This document shows, one piece after another, positions 5,185-5,362 of a DNA stretch of 5,362 nucleotides. Each line of letters begins with the position of its first letter. Positions within the stretch are counted from its first letter, which is position 1. The notes under the pieces are model-generated. The model saw nothing but the letters and a program-made list of their open reading frames with translations. It ran no database searches and was not told where the DNA came from. This stretch comes from Actinomycetota bacterium (GTDB taxonomy: Bacteria > Actinomycetota > Thermoleophilia > Solirubrobacterales > Solirubrobacteraceae), in the NCBI GenBank assembly GCA_009699615.1, contig WLNV01000130.1, positions 1-5,362 of the forward strand, written 5' to 3'. The translations under genes and the position numbers were made by a program.

Positions 5185-5362
5185 ATGCTGAAATCACGCA
5201 GGTCACTTTCGCTCCTTCCCCTCGTCGTCGTGGCGGCCGCTTTCGGCCCTGCCTCCGGGGCGAGCGCCCAAGCCGCGCAGATCAGCTGGACCGCCTGCCC
5301 TCTGGAGGATTATCCGACGCTTCAGTGCGGGACGTTCGATGTTCCCTACGACTACAGCAAGC
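5185..5362 (+). CDS. Secreted S33/TAP-like alpha/beta hydrolase, N-terminal part; 3' end outside window
   Basis: The first 59 codons run open to the right edge. Residues 1-28 are a Sec-type signal peptide: basic MLKSRR, hydrophobic core LSLLPLVVVAAAF, and an ASA-Q cleavage site (after Ala28, or AQAA a few residues later). The mature start has ISWTACP (33-39) and then LQCGTFDVPYDYSK (46-59). This is the hallmark entry of actinobacterial secreted tripeptidyl-aminopeptidase-like alpha/beta hydrolases (SlpD/SlpE/TAP type), which release short peptides from protein N-termini outside the cell. Cys38 and Cys48 probably form the conserved N-terminal disulfide. The catalytic Ser-Asp-His triad is beyond the window, so activity cannot be judged. 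ATG 5185 is the natural start because the signal peptide begins there. No Shine-Dalgarno is visible (GTCGCCCA precedes it), which suggests a leaderless transcript. It is divergent from the 106-aa gene. Confidence 0.85.
   Translation, partial: MLKSRRSLSLLPLVVVAAAFGPASGASAQAAQISWTACPLEDYPTLQCGTFDVPYDYSK

Overview
The window comes from a GC-rich bacterial chromosome, most likely an actinomycete-grade organism and possibly Thermoleophilia/Solirubrobacterales. This placement is an inference. It rests on strong G/C bias at third codon positions, starts without a visible Shine-Dalgarno, Thr-rich 'NPWPWV' single-pass membrane proteins, and a secreted S33/TAP-like hydrolase with the 'QCGTFDVPYDY' signature. 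No marker gene here fixes the taxon.

Layout, left to right. (1) On the + strand, the C-terminal 200 residues of an M20-family metallopeptidase are followed 4 bp later by a 487-aa polytopic membrane protein of GT-C glycosyltransferase type; the two look co-transcribed. (2) Converging on them from the - strand are two tandem paralogous single-pass membrane proteins, 198 aa then 101 aa. They share a Q/P-rich N-terminus, an NPWPWV-led transmembrane helix and a Thr-rich stalk. Only the first keeps the C-terminal Cys-containing extracellular domain. (3) Upstream on the same strand, after 171 bp with no gene, is a 406-aa class I SAM-dependent methyltransferase with a GTG start and an extra C-terminal domain. 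(4) Divergent from it is a tRNA-Val(CAC) gene. (5) Just beyond the tRNA 3' end, on the - strand, lies a 32-codon remnant of the N-terminus of a metallo-beta-lactamase-fold hydrolase. It has no usable start codon and stops abruptly near the tRNA. A hairpin with a short U-run on the - strand sits inside this remnant and may terminate the gene before it. (6) That gene encodes a 106-aa two-helix membrane protein (- strand). (7) A 232-bp divergent intergenic region leads to the first 59 codons of a secreted S33/TAP-like alpha/beta hydrolase (+ strand), cut by the window end.

Most of the window looks like ordinary chromosomal housekeeping and cell-envelope content. No CRISPR, transposase, integrase or defence system is visible. 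The most informative irregularities are the truncated MBL-fold remnant abutting the tRNA and the domain-less duplicate of the Thr-rich membrane protein.
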